Shown in pieces: positions 1-7,837 of a stretch of 64,000 nt of DNA (positions are counted from its first letter, which is position 1; every line of letters starts with the position of its first letter). A program made the position numbers and the translations under genes. The notes under the pieces were generated by a model, which worked only from the letters and a program-made list of their open reading frames with translations, ran no database searches and was not told the origin of the DNA. This DNA is from Micromonospora sp. WMMD1082 (GTDB lineage Bacteria; Actinomycetota; Actinomycetes; Mycobacteriales; Micromonosporaceae), in contig NZ_JARUBM010000002.1 in NCBI RefSeq assembly GCF_029626175.1, positions 3,427,001 to 3,491,000 on the forward strand, in the 5' to 3' direction.

Positions 1-18
1 GGCGCTGCGTGACCTGCG

Positions 19-58
19 GACCCCGGGCGGTCGCCGATGTGCGGTGACGCCCGGGGTC
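19..58 (-). terminator. Hairpin terminator after the holin-like gene
   Basis: An 11-bp perfect stem (arms 19-29 and 48-58) encloses an 18-nt loop, just past the stop of the minus-strand gene ending at 86. There is no T-run, which is usual for GC-rich actinobacteria. It probably ends that transcript. Confidence 0.5.
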
Positions 59-85
59 GCGGCGGCGGTGGGGAGGTGCCGGTGG

Positions 86-472
86 TCAGTCGCGGTCGAG
101 GATGGCGCCGAGGATCCAGGTGACGATGCCGACGAAGAGCGCGCCCAGCACCGCGGCCGGCCAGAAGCCGTCGACGTCGAAGGGCAGCCCCACCTGGTCC
201 GCGATCCAGCCGGTGAGCAGGAACAGCAGGCCGTTCACCACCAGCGCGATCAGCCCGAGGGTGAGCAGGTAGAAGGCACAGCCGACGGTCTTGATGATCG
301 GCTGGAGCACCGCGTTGACCACGCCGAAGATGACCGCCACGAGGAGCAGCGTCAGCACCGTCTCGGTGACCGAGTCCGCGTCGAGAGAGATGCCGGGGAT
401 GACCAGCGTGGCGAGCCAGAAGGCCACCGCCGTGGCGCCCACCCTGATCAGGAGACCCTTCAGAAAACCCAT
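86..472 (-). CDS. Phage holin family (4-TMS) small membrane protein
   Basis: The 128-residue protein is almost wholly hydrophobic, with about four membrane segments (near residues 1-20, 30-50, 57-80 and 95-122). A short acidic end (DRD) closes it. This fits the 'phage holin family' (mycobacterial 4-TMS holin superfamily) found as single chromosomal genes in many actinobacteria; the in vivo role there is not known and need not be lysis. I chose the ATG giving MGFLKG; upstream ATG codons (481, 568) would add an arginine-rich extension outside the family's usual size. It is divergent from the WXG100 pair. The family call is from topology and composition; no catalytic motif exists to test it. Confidence 0.75.
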   Translation of the reverse strand: MGFLKGLLIRVGATAVAFWLATLVIPGISLDADSVTETVLTLLLVAVIFGVVNAVLQPIIKTVGCAFYLLTLGLIALVVNGLLFLLTGWIADQVGLPFDVDGFWPAAVLGALFVGIVTWILGAILDRD

Positions 473-567
473 GGCGGGCATGCTGCCACGCCGGACGCGT
501 GGGCGGAACCCGATCATCCGGCACGACCTGGCCGTCACCCCACCGCAGTGACCCACAGTTGCCCGCA

Positions 568-576
568 TTGTCCACA
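568..576 (+). promoter_or_regulatory. DnaA-box-like site TTGTCCACA
   Basis: TTGTCCACA matches the DnaA box form favoured in high-GC actinobacteria. It lies in the 248-bp divergent region between the holin-like gene and the WXG100 pair. As a lone site it may be chance. Confidence 0.35.
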
Positions 577-720
577 GGAGAGTGGGGAGGGGTAGCAGAA
601 CCGCGATCGTGTCGCTACTGTCAGCGACGAGTTCTCATTGGCCCGTCCCGCGTCGTGCTCGCCCTCCGGCGTCGCGGGTGGTGCGTTCACCGCAGGGTCA
701 GCCACGATCGAGGAGACGAG

Positions 721-1053
721 GTGACGTCCGGGGTGTCCCAGACCCAGGCAGAGGCCGCGGTGATGCAGCAGACCGCGGCGAAGTTCGAGCAGACGGACCA
801 GTCGTTGCAGTCGATGCTGAGCGGGTTGTTGGCCCAACTGGAGGTCCTTCAACAGGCCTGGCGTGGGGCTGGCGGGCGCTCGTTCGAGCAGGTCAAACAG
901 CAGTGGGCGCAGGATCAGGCGAGTCTTCAGCAGGCGCTGCGGGAGACGGCGGGCGCGATCCGCACCGCGGGCACGCAGTACGACGCGTCGGACACGGAGG
1001 CGGCCGGCCGGATGGCCGCCACCAACCGCGGCGGGATCCAGCTGCCGCTCTAG
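721..1053 (+). CDS. WXG100 family type VII secretion protein (first of pair)
   Basis: The protein has 110 residues and two predicted helices joined by a W-R-G turn at residues 47-49, the hallmark of ESAT-6/CFP-10-like (WXG100) proteins. Such proteins form helical-hairpin dimers and are exported by ESX (type VII) systems. The start is GTG at 721 behind a good ribosome site (GAGGAGACGAG). A second WXG100 gene follows 25 bp downstream, so the two probably form a heterodimer. No ESX motor (EccC) or channel gene is in the window; a mycosin protease follows in the opposite direction. Confidence 0.85.
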   Translation: MTSGVSQTQAEAAVMQQTAAKFEQTDQSLQSMLSGLLAQLEVLQQAWRGAGGRSFEQVKQQWAQDQASLQQALRETAGAIRTAGTQYDASDTEAAGRMAATNRGGIQLPL

Positions 1054-1078
1054 GCCACGACCCAGGGGGAAGAATCCG

Positions 1079-1372
1079 ATGGAGCACGGTGTGCTGGTCG
1101 TCAACTTCGCCGCGTTGCAACAGGCCAGCGCGGACATCCAGCGGGCGTTGAACACGCTCGACTCACAGCTCGGCCAGTTGGAGCGCGATGCGGCGCCGTT
1201 GGTCGCCAGCTGGTCCGGCGAGGCCCAGCAGGCTTACGAGCAACGCCAGGCGCGGTGGCGGAACGCCTCGCGGGATCTCCAGGCGATGCTGCGAGACATC
1301 AAGCTCGCGGTGGACGAGTCCGCGGCCGACTATCTCGACACGGAGAAGCGGAACGCCGGCCTCTTCCGGTGA
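1079..1372 (+). CDS. WXG100 family type VII secretion protein (second of pair)
   Basis: The protein has 97 residues with a W-S-G turn at 45-47 between two amphipathic helices. The C-terminal part contains Y-L-D-T-E (Y then D then E), resembling the YxxxD/E export signal of type VII substrates. The ATG at 1079 is preceded by a purine-rich AGGGGGAAG ribosome site. It is the probable partner of the gene ending at 1053. Length and motif are typical, so the family call is firm; the cognate secretion machine must lie elsewhere. Confidence 0.88.
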   Translation: MEHGVLVVNFAALQQASADIQRALNTLDSQLGQLERDAAPLVASWSGEAQQAYEQRQARWRNASRDLQAMLRDIKLAVDESAADYLDTEKRNAGLFR

Positions 1373-1445
1373 ACCCTTCTCGGCGGGTCTCCCGACCAGG
1401 GGTGACGCCGGTCCTACCGGGGCCGGCGTCACGCACTCGCGGTGC

Positions 1446-2660
1446 TCAATCCGAATCGGCTGGGCGCCAGCGGCGTCGGGCCCCACGGGGCACGACCAAC
1501 GCCGTCACCGCGACGGCGGCCACCACCAGCAGCCCGACGGTGGCCAGCAGCAGTGCGCGTTCCCGGGCGGTGGCCCGGCGGTCCTGGCGCGCCAGCAGCG
1601 CCGGATCGGGCCGGTCATCCGCCAGCGCGGTCACCGGTTGCGAGCGCCGCGACGGACCGCCGCCGGCCTCGGTGACGGCCCGGTACGGGTTGAGCACCCC
1701 CGCACCGTGTCCACCGCCGGGGGCCGGGTCGGCGGTGCTGACGATCCGCCGGGCCACCTCGGCCGCGGTGAGGTCGGGGCGGTACTGGCGGAGCAGGACG
1801 GCGGTGGCGGCGACGAAGGGCACGGCGTAACTGGTCCCCTCGGCCCGATGGTGGCCCTGCCCGGGCGCGGCGATCAGCACATCGGTGCCGGGCGCGACCA
1901 GGTCCACGTGGGCGCCGGTCTGGGAGAAGTCGGCCCGCACCCCGTCCGCGCCGATCGCGCCGACCCCGAGCACCCCGTCGTACGCCGCAGGGTAGGGGAG
2001 CGGGTTGCCGTTGCCGTGCAGGTTGCCGGCGGCCGCCACCACGACCACGTCCCGACTGAGCGCGTAGGCGACCGCCGCACGGACCGCCGGATGGTCGGCG
2101 TACAGCACGACGGAGAGGTTGACCACGGCGGCGCCATGGTCGACCGCCCACCGGATCGCCCGGCCGAAGTCCTCCGGCGGGACCGAGCGTTCCGTCCCAC
2201 GACCGTCCACGACCTGCTGCTCGCTGACCCGGACCGGCAGGATCCGAGCCTTCGGCGCCAGCCCACGGAAGGCGATGCCGTCGCGCGGTGCCGCGGCGAT
2301 GATGCTCGCCACGCCGGTGCCGTGGCCGACGCAGTCGAGCCTGCCGTCACCGCCCGGGTCGAGCAGATCGGTGCCGGCGAGCACCCGGCCGGCGAGCTGG
2401 GGGTGGCGCGGGTCCACGCCCGAGTCGACCACCGCCACGGTCACCCCCGCCCCGGAGGCCAGCGGCGCGAGTCGTTCCGGCGCGTACCGCTGCTGCGGCC
2501 AGGGGGCGGCGGACACCGACCGGACCGGTACCGGTGGTGACGCGCAGGTCGGCGCGGCCCCGGCCGGCGCGGCGAACACCGCCGCCGTCGGCTCGGCCAG
2601 CAGGGCCGCGACCACCGGCCCGAGGGTCGCGAGAACAGGACGCGGGGCGCACCGGAACAT
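1446..2660 (-). CDS. Mycosin-type subtilisin (S8) protease of type VII secretion
   Basis: The 404-residue protein has a signal peptide (about 1-35), a subtilisin domain with D79 (VVDSGVD), H113 (GHGTGVAS), oxyanion N213 (AAGN) and S277 (GTSYAVP), and one C-terminal membrane anchor (about 374-394) followed by a basic tail. That layout is that of the MycP mycosins, which are membrane-anchored proteases on the outer face that stabilise or process ESX systems. The ATG at 2660 puts the signal peptide at the N-terminus; the longer upstream reading adds 23 unlikely residues. It is convergent with the WXG100 pair. Whether it serves that pair is inferred from proximity. Confidence 0.88.
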   Translation of the reverse strand: MFRCAPRPVLATLGPVVAALLAEPTAAVFAAPAGAAPTCASPPVPVRSVSAAPWPQQRYAPERLAPLASGAGVTVAVVDSGVDPRHPQLAGRVLAGTDLLDPGGDGRLDCVGHGTGVASIIAAAPRDGIAFRGLAPKARILPVRVSEQQVVDGRGTERSVPPEDFGRAIRWAVDHGAAVVNLSVVLYADHPAVRAAVAYALSRDVVVVAAAGNLHGNGNPLPYPAAYDGVLGVGAIGADGVRADFSQTGAHVDLVAPGTDVLIAAPGQGHHRAEGTSYAVPFVAATAVLLRQYRPDLTAAEVARRIVSTADPAPGGGHGAGVLNPYRAVTEAGGGPSRRSQPVTALADDRPDPALLARQDRRATARERALLLATVGLLVVAAVAVTALVVPRGARRRWRPADSD

Positions 2661-2811
2661 CGACCGCCTCCGTATCGTGTCGACACCGGAACGGGATGTT
2701 ATCGCTTCGCGACGCACCGGGCGGACCACCGCCCGCCTGGCATTGTGATCCTGTGGTCACCTTGTAGGTTGTAGGCGATACCGATGGCCTGTGCCGGGAG
2801 GAGGGGTGGCC

Positions 2812-5800
2812 GTGACCGACTGGGAGCCGGCCACCGAGGCCGAGGCGGCGCTGCGGGACGCGCTGCGCGGCAGCGACCAGCAGCTTTACTTCCGGATCCT
2901 CGCCAGCATCGAGCTGCTGCTGCCCGTCTCCGCGCAGGCGGCGGCGGGGCGGGCACCGGTCGGCTGGGGCACCTGGACCACCGGCGGTCGCACGCATGTG
3001 TTGGCATTCACCTCCGCCGAGGCGATGCGTGCCTGTCTCGGCGAGCACGCCGGGCCCAGCCGGCGCACCGGCTACGCGGAGCTGGCCGCGGGCTGGCCGA
3101 ACCACGAGTGGTGGCTGGCGGTCAACCCGGGCCTGCCCGTCGAGGGCTACCTACCCGCCTGGTACGTCTCCCAACTGTCCCGTGGCGACGTCCGGCTACC
3201 GGGGCGCACCGCGGGCGCCCGCGCCCGGCTGGAACGCGTCGAGGCGTTGAACCGGTCGCGCGAGGTGGGCCTGGGCGTGCCGCCGCCCGCCGCGCCGACC
3301 CCGCCCGCCGCACCGCCGCCGGTTCCGCCCGTCCCGGCGGCCACCGTGGCGCCCGAGCCGAGACCGCCCGGTCTCCGTCCGGGCCGACCGGCCGCGCCCG
3401 CGCCGGCGCCACCGGTGGTGCCTGCTGCCTTCCATCTTCCCGAGGTGCCGGCGGTGACGCCGGGTGCGGTCGGCGGACCGCACCGGCAGCCGCCCCTCAG
3501 CCGGGCACCCGGTCACCCCGCCCCCGCGGTCCCGGACAGCGTGCCGAGCAGCGATGGGAGTCGGCCTGGCGCCGACGTCGGCCGGCCGGCCGGTCGTGGC
3601 GGTCTGCCGCCCCGGCGCCCGGTGCCGGGGCGAGGCGACGAACCACCCGCTCCCGGTCAGGGGTGGCCGATGACGCCGGAGCGGTCCCGTCCGCCCGCCA
3701 ACGGTCGTCCCGCTGAATCCGGCGGCGAGCAGACGGGCCATCGGTCCTTCTTCGAACCGGCGGCCGGTCGGTCCGCCCGTGGTGCGGACCGTTCCGCCGA
3801 GCGGGCCGCGCCGCCGTCCCGGTTTCCGGGCGGTCAGCCGTTTCCCCGACGAGGGTCGGCGGGCGGGCCGGCGTCCGAGGGTCAGCCCCGCGCCTTCGTC
3901 TTCACCGAGAACGACCAGTCCACGGCCCGACCGGAGCCGGGTGCGGAGGCGCACCCGCCGCTGCCGCCACCCGACGGGTCGGCCCGGCCACTGCGGGTGA
4001 GCACTCCCGCCGGTTGGGCGGCGCCCGACGGCGGTAACCCCACGGCCGGGGGCGGCGAGGCGGCCCCGGGGCTGCCGGTTCGCCGGCCGACGGACGGTGC
4101 GGAGGAGGAACCGTCGCCGTCGGTGGCGGAAACACTCTCCGAACCTCCCACGCCGCGCCGTGGCTTCACGCCGATCGTCATCGAGGGCACCATCATCGAG
4201 GCCCGTGACCTCACCCTGGCCAACGGCGCCGCACAGCGCCCGCAGCAACCGGGCGGGGAGACGACGGCCCACGGGCCCGGCGGCACCGCCACGCGGGCGG
4301 GTGTACCTCCGCTGCATCCGGCGCCGGAGGGCACCGGGGCCGCCGCCGACCCGCGCGTCGAGCCGGCACCCGGGCCGACGTCGGAGCCGACGGTACGGAT
4401 CCCGACGGCCGGATCCGCGCCCACGGCCGAGTCCGCACCGACCGTGGCGGCGCAGACGGCCGCGCCGTCGGTGGCAGCGCGGACGGCTGAGCCGTCGGTG
4501 GCAGCGCGGACGGCCCGAGCCGAGCCGACCGTCCCGTTCCCGACCGCGATACCTGAGCCCACCGTTCCGGTCGCGACCGCGGCACCGGAGCCGACGATCC
4601 CGCTCCGGGCCGCAGCGCCCGAGCCCACCGTCGCGGTCCGGACGGTGACGGCGGAACCGGCGACCGCCCCCGGCGCCCCCTCCGGCGTCCCGCCGGCCGG
4701 AACGGCCGAGGCAACCACGCCGACGGCACCTTCCGCGTCGGCCGAGCCAACCACGCCGACGGCAGCCCCCGCGCCGGCCGGGACGACCACGCCGCCCACC
4801 GCCGGGGCGCCGGAGGCTCCCCTGCCCTCGGCGCCGGTGTCGTCCGGGCGCGCGCCGTCCAGCGCGGCAACCGCCGCCCCGGCCGCCGCCCCGCCCTTCG
4901 AACCCGCCAACGGCGTGGAGGAGGACCTGCTCGGCGCGGCGGACGCCGGGAACACGGACACCTTCCTCTCCACGTTGCTGCTGGCCCGGGTCCTCATGCC
5001 GGTCGCGGCGGACTCCGCCCCGGGCAGCCGGCCCGGCGACCCGGGGTTCGTCTGGCCGACCGTCGACCTGGACGGCCAGACCTTCGTGGTGGTCTTCACC
5101 TCACCGCAGCGTCTCGCCGACCACACCGATCCGGCCGCCGAGACGGTTCAGGTCCGGTTCGTCCAGCTGATCCGCCGCTGGCCGGACACCTCGTGGTGGT
5201 TCGCCGTGAACCCCGGCACCCCCGTCGGGGCGAAGCTGCCCGGCGAGCAGATTGTCGGGCTGGCCAACTGGGCGGCCGAACTCGGCCTCGGCGACGAGAC
5301 CGAGGGCGAACCCGAGCCGCCGGCCGAGGCGACCGCACCGGCGAGCAGCCCACGGAAGGCGGGACCGGCGGCCGACCCGGCGCGGCCGATCGTGATGCAG
5401 AAGGCGATCGCACCCAGCCAGCTCGGCTACTACCTGGAACGGGGCTACGACCGGGTCTCCGGGTTCGTCCACCGGGCCAGCGAGCTGGCGCATCTCACCA
5501 CGCCGGCCACGCTGTACCAGGCGCTCGGCCTCAGCCACCCGCAGTCGCCCTTCGCACCGGACGCCGAGCAGATCTACGTGCTCAGGTGGCCGGCGTACCG
5601 GCCGAGCCTCTACCGGATCCCGTACGGGGGGCAGAGCGAGGCGGCCATGCGGGCCATGGAGGGCTGGGTCATCGAACGACCACCGTTCCGGGGCAACGGC
5701 TTCGCACCCGGGGAGAGCAGCGACGTGCTCGCCGAGTTCAAGGTGGACAGCGTCCGGCTGCCGCACGGCGCGCAACTGCTCTGCCTCGACGCGGCCGGCA

Positions 5801-5865
5801 CCGAGCGACTGGTCGCCGTCCTCGACGCGGACACGCTCTCGTGGCGTGAGGTCGGTGAGCGATGA
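2812..5865 (+). CDS. Giant protein with two SseB-like domains and a Pro/Ala-rich centre
   Basis: The protein has 1017 residues. The N-terminal 130 look like an SseB N-terminal domain (motif W-W-L-A-V-N-P-G-L-P). A copy of the same fold returns at about 700-830 (W-W-F-A-V-N-P-G-T-P), and a third globular region fills 860-1017. Between them about 540 residues are Pro/Ala/Thr-rich and probably disordered, with repeats of the type P-E-P-T-V near 580-625. No membrane segment or signal peptide is visible. GTG at 2812 was chosen because GGGAGGAGG lies 8 bases upstream; GTG codons at 2791 and 2806 are alternatives. It overlaps the next gene by 4 bases. SseB-domain proteins occur beside actinobacterial type VII genes; its exact role is unknown. 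Confidence 0.75.
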   Translation: MTDWEPATEAEAALRDALRGSDQQLYFRILASIELLLPVSAQAAAGRAPVGWGTWTTGGRTHVLAFTSAEAMRACLGEHAGPSRRTGYAELAAGWPNHEWWLAVNPGLPVEGYLPAWYVSQLSRGDVRLPGRTAGARARLERVEALNRSREVGLGVPPPAAPTPPAAPPPVPPVPAATVAPEPRPPGLRPGRPAAPAPAPPVVPAAFHLPEVPAVTPGAVGGPHRQPPLSRAPGHPAPAVPDSVPSSDGSRPGADVGRPAGRGGLPPRRPVPGRGDEPPAPGQGWPMTPERSRPPANGRPAESGGEQTGHRSFFEPAAGRSARGADRSAERAAPPSRFPGGQPFPRRGSAGGPASEGQPRAFVFTENDQSTARPEPGAEAHPPLPPPDGSARPLRVSTPAGWAAPDGGNPTAGGGEAAPGLPVRRPTDGAEEEPSPSVAETLSEPPTPRRGFTPIVIEGTIIEARDLTLANGAAQRPQQPGGETTAHGPGGTATRAGVPPLHPAPEGTGAAADPRVEPAPGPTSEPTVRIPTAGSAPTAESAPTVAAQTAAPSVAARTAEPSVAARTARAEPTVPFPTAIPEPTVPVATAAPEPTIPLRAAAPEPTVAVRTVTAEPATAPGAPSGVPPAGTAEATTPTAPSASAEPTTPTAAPAPAGTTTPPTAGAPEAPLPSAPVSSGRAPSSAATAAPAAAPPFEPANGVEEDLLGAADAGNTDTFLSTLLLARVLMPVAADSAPGSRPGDPGFVWPTVDLDGQTFVVVFTSPQRLADHTDPAAETVQVRFVQLIRRWPDTSWWFAVNPGTPVGAKLPGEQIVGLANWAAELGLGDETEGEPEPPAEATAPASSPRKAGPAADPARPIVMQKAIAPSQLGYYLERGYDRVSGFVHRASELAHLTTPATLYQALGLSHPQSPFAPDAEQIYVLRWPAYRPSLYRIPYGGQSEAAMRAMEGWVIERPPFRGNGFAPGESSDVLAEFKVDSVRLPHGAQLLCLDAAGTERLVAVLDADTLSWREVGER

Positions 5866-6227
5866 TGCGGGACGGCTACGTGGCCCGCTGGCGTGGGCGG
5901 GAGTACCAGGCCAGCCCGGACGGCGGCGAGATCCGGCTCTACCAGCCGGAGGCGGGCGACGGCTTCGCCGAGGTGCGTCCCGGGCGGCACGTCCGGGTCG
6001 TCCCGGCCGCCGAGGTCGAGGAGCTGGCGTACGTGCGGACGACCTGCACCTGGAAGGGGCAGCCGTTCATCGTGCTGGCCGAGCACGAGGGATGGCTGCG
6101 GGTCGAGTACACCGGCGGGCGCTGGCCGGTCGCGCAGGCGATGCGGCTGGAGGCCTTCGACTTCGGCGTCTACCAGGGATGGGCACCCGCCGGCGAGGTC
6201 ACCGACGTACGCGAGCAGCGGGTCTGA
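5862..6227 (+). CDS. Conserved-looking small protein coupled to the SseB giant
   Basis: The 121-residue soluble protein is rich in aromatic residues and beta-strand patterns (VARWRGREY; AFDFGVYQGW). Its ATG overlaps the upstream stop (ATGA at 5862-5865), so the two are translationally coupled and probably act together. I do not recognise the family. No signal peptide or membrane helix is present. It may be a dedicated partner of the SseB-domain protein within the ESX-like neighbourhood. Confidence 0.75.
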   Translation: MMRDGYVARWRGREYQASPDGGEIRLYQPEAGDGFAEVRPGRHVRVVPAAEVEELAYVRTTCTWKGQPFIVLAEHEGWLRVEYTGGRWPVAQAMRLEAFDFGVYQGWAPAGEVTDVREQRV

Positions 6228-6242
6228 GGCCCACCCGACCGG

Positions 6243-7175
6243 TCACGACTTCGCCCAGCGGAGGATCTCGCCCAGCACCAGTTCCGGTGTCTCCAGGTGC
6301 GGGAAGTGCCCGACCCCGTCGAGCAGTCGCCACTCGTACGGTGCGCTGACGTAGCGGCCCGAGCCCTGGGCGGTACGCGGCAACGAGGCCAGGTCCAGCG
6401 CGCCGTGCAGCTGCAGGGTGGGCGCGGCCAGCGGGCGCTGCATCAACTTGACGAACCGGTAGCCATGCAGCCGCAGCACCGACCGGAACGCCCACCGGTA
6501 GCCCTCCAGCGCGCAGAACGCGGCCTGCGGGATCCGCATCGCCTCCCGATAGCGCCGGGCGTAGCCGGCAAAGTCCGAGCCGGAGACCCAGCGGTCACCG
6601 CCCCAGCGGCGCAGGATCTCCTCCACGGCCCGCCCGTCGTCGCGGGTGAGCAGATGCTCGTAGCGGGGCAGCTGGAACTTCAACGCGGGAGTCGACGCGG
6701 CGAACTGACCACGCGGATCGGCGAAGATGGCGGCGCGCAGCCGCAGCGGGTGCGGGGCGCCGAGCACCACCAGCCGGCGGACCAGGTTGGGGTGGAAGGA
6801 CGCCACCGTCCAGGCGATCATCCCGCCGGCGCCGGTGCCGACCACCGTCGCCGAGCGCTCGCCCAGGGCACGGATCAGCCCGGCGACGTCGGCCGCGAGG
6901 GTGTAACCGTCGTACCCCCGAGGTGGTTTGTCGCTGGCGCCGTAGCCGCGCAGATCCATGGCGACGGCGCGGAAGCCTGCGTCGGCGACCGCGGGCAGCA
7001 TCTGCTGCCAGGCCCACCAGTGCTCGGGGAAGCCGTGCAGGAAGAGCACCATCGGGCCGGTGCCCGCCTCGACGACGTGGAACCGGCTGCCGTTGGCGCC
7101 GACGAACCGGTGCGTCCACGGCCCCTCGGTGAGGACGCAGGACTCGTCGACGGCATCGCCACGCTGCTCGGTCAT
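6243..7175 (-). CDS. Alpha/beta hydrolase, epoxide-hydrolase-like, without nucleophile
   Basis: The 310-residue protein shows the alpha/beta-hydrolase plan: oxyanion motif HGFPEHWWAW, then DLRGYGASDKP, a nucleophile elbow, a cap domain, a possible acid in LHGALD and the final GVGHFPH. Relatives carry G-H-D-W-G-G or G-x-S-x-G at the elbow. Here it reads V-G-T-G-A-G-G-M, so the catalytic Asp/Ser position is Gly (codon GGC, one change from GAC or AGC). The protein may have lost hydrolase activity and act by binding, or may represent a single recent mutation. It is convergent with the small gene ending at 6227. Confidence 0.85.
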   Translation of the reverse strand: MTEQRGDAVDESCVLTEGPWTHRFVGANGSRFHVVEAGTGPMVLFLHGFPEHWWAWQQMLPAVADAGFRAVAMDLRGYGASDKPPRGYDGYTLAADVAGLIRALGERSATVVGTGAGGMIAWTVASFHPNLVRRLVVLGAPHPLRLRAAIFADPRGQFAASTPALKFQLPRYEHLLTRDDGRAVEEILRRWGGDRWVSGSDFAGYARRYREAMRIPQAAFCALEGYRWAFRSVLRLHGYRFVKLMQRPLAAPTLQLHGALDLASLPRTAQGSGRYVSAPYEWRLLDGVGHFPHLETPELVLGEILRWAKS

Positions 7176-7229
7176 GACCGACAGCCTATGACCCCGGTGC
7201 CGGTCGCTCGGCGCGGCGCCGGTGAGCGG

Positions 7230-7736
7230 TCAACCGACCGGGCTGATCTTCAGGATGCTGCGCGGGATCCCCGGGCCGCAGTCCACGCCGTCCGGTGCGG
7301 GGCCGGTGGTCACCCGTACCCAGGTGCCGGTGGCGAAGGTGCCCTTGCCGGTGCCGTGCAGCGCGTACTCCCGGCCGTCGTCGGTGACCAGGGTGTAGCA
7401 CGGGCCGCTGCCGCCGTGGCTGAGCCGGCCGGCCAGCACGTTGGCCCGGCGCAGCTCGGTCGGCTGGCTCGGTGGTGCCGTCGGGGTGCCGATCAGGGGC
7501 GGCTCGGTGGGTGAGCGCGTGGCACCGGTGCGCCCGTCGGGCGGCTGGCCGGTCGTGCCGCCGGTGGCGTCGCCGGTCGGGCCGGGGCCGGCGTTCTCCT
7601 CGGCCGGCGGGCTGCCCGCGCCGGTGGGGCTCTGCTCGGCGGTCACGGTGCCTCCGTTCGGGTCGCCGCACCCGGCCAGCACCAGCAGAGCGGCGAGGCA
7701 GGCCGTCGGCACGCGGGCGCGAAGGGTGGTGGGCAC
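7230..7736 (-). CDS. Small lipoprotein with Pro/Thr-rich linker
   Basis: The 168-residue protein begins with a short basic n-region and hydrophobic core ending in the lipobox L-A-G-C, so it is probably lipid-anchored outside the cell. A Gly/Pro/Thr-rich linker follows, then a small beta-rich C-terminal domain (about 90-168) with two cysteines. GTG at 7736 places the lipobox about 20 residues in; ATG codons near 7817-7820 would add an implausible leader and run into the hairpin at 7784-7820. I do not recognise the C-terminal domain. Confidence 0.7.
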   Translation of the reverse strand: MPTTLRARVPTACLAALLVLAGCGDPNGGTVTAEQSPTGAGSPPAEENAGPGPTGDATGGTTGQPPDGRTGATRSPTEPPLIGTPTAPPSQPTELRRANVLAGRLSHGGSGPCYTLVTDDGREYALHGTGKGTFATGTWVRVTTGPAPDGVDCGPGIPRSILKISPVG

Positions 7737-7783
7737 GACGGTACGACGTGCGCACCGTCGCGCCGGTTCCCCGTGGTGCGACG

Positions 7784-7820
7784 GTGATGCCCCGGGCAGA
7801 TGAACTGCCCGGGGCATCAC
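7784..7820 (-). terminator. Perfect 16-bp hairpin terminator after the metalloprotease
   Basis: GTGATGCCCCGGGCAG (7784-7799) and its exact complement (7805-7820) flank the 5-nt loop ATGAA. It lies 17 bp past the stop of the minus-strand protease gene and before the lipoprotein gene. No T-run follows. Confidence 0.75.
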
Positions 7821-7837
7821 GTGGCTACCTCAGTGGG

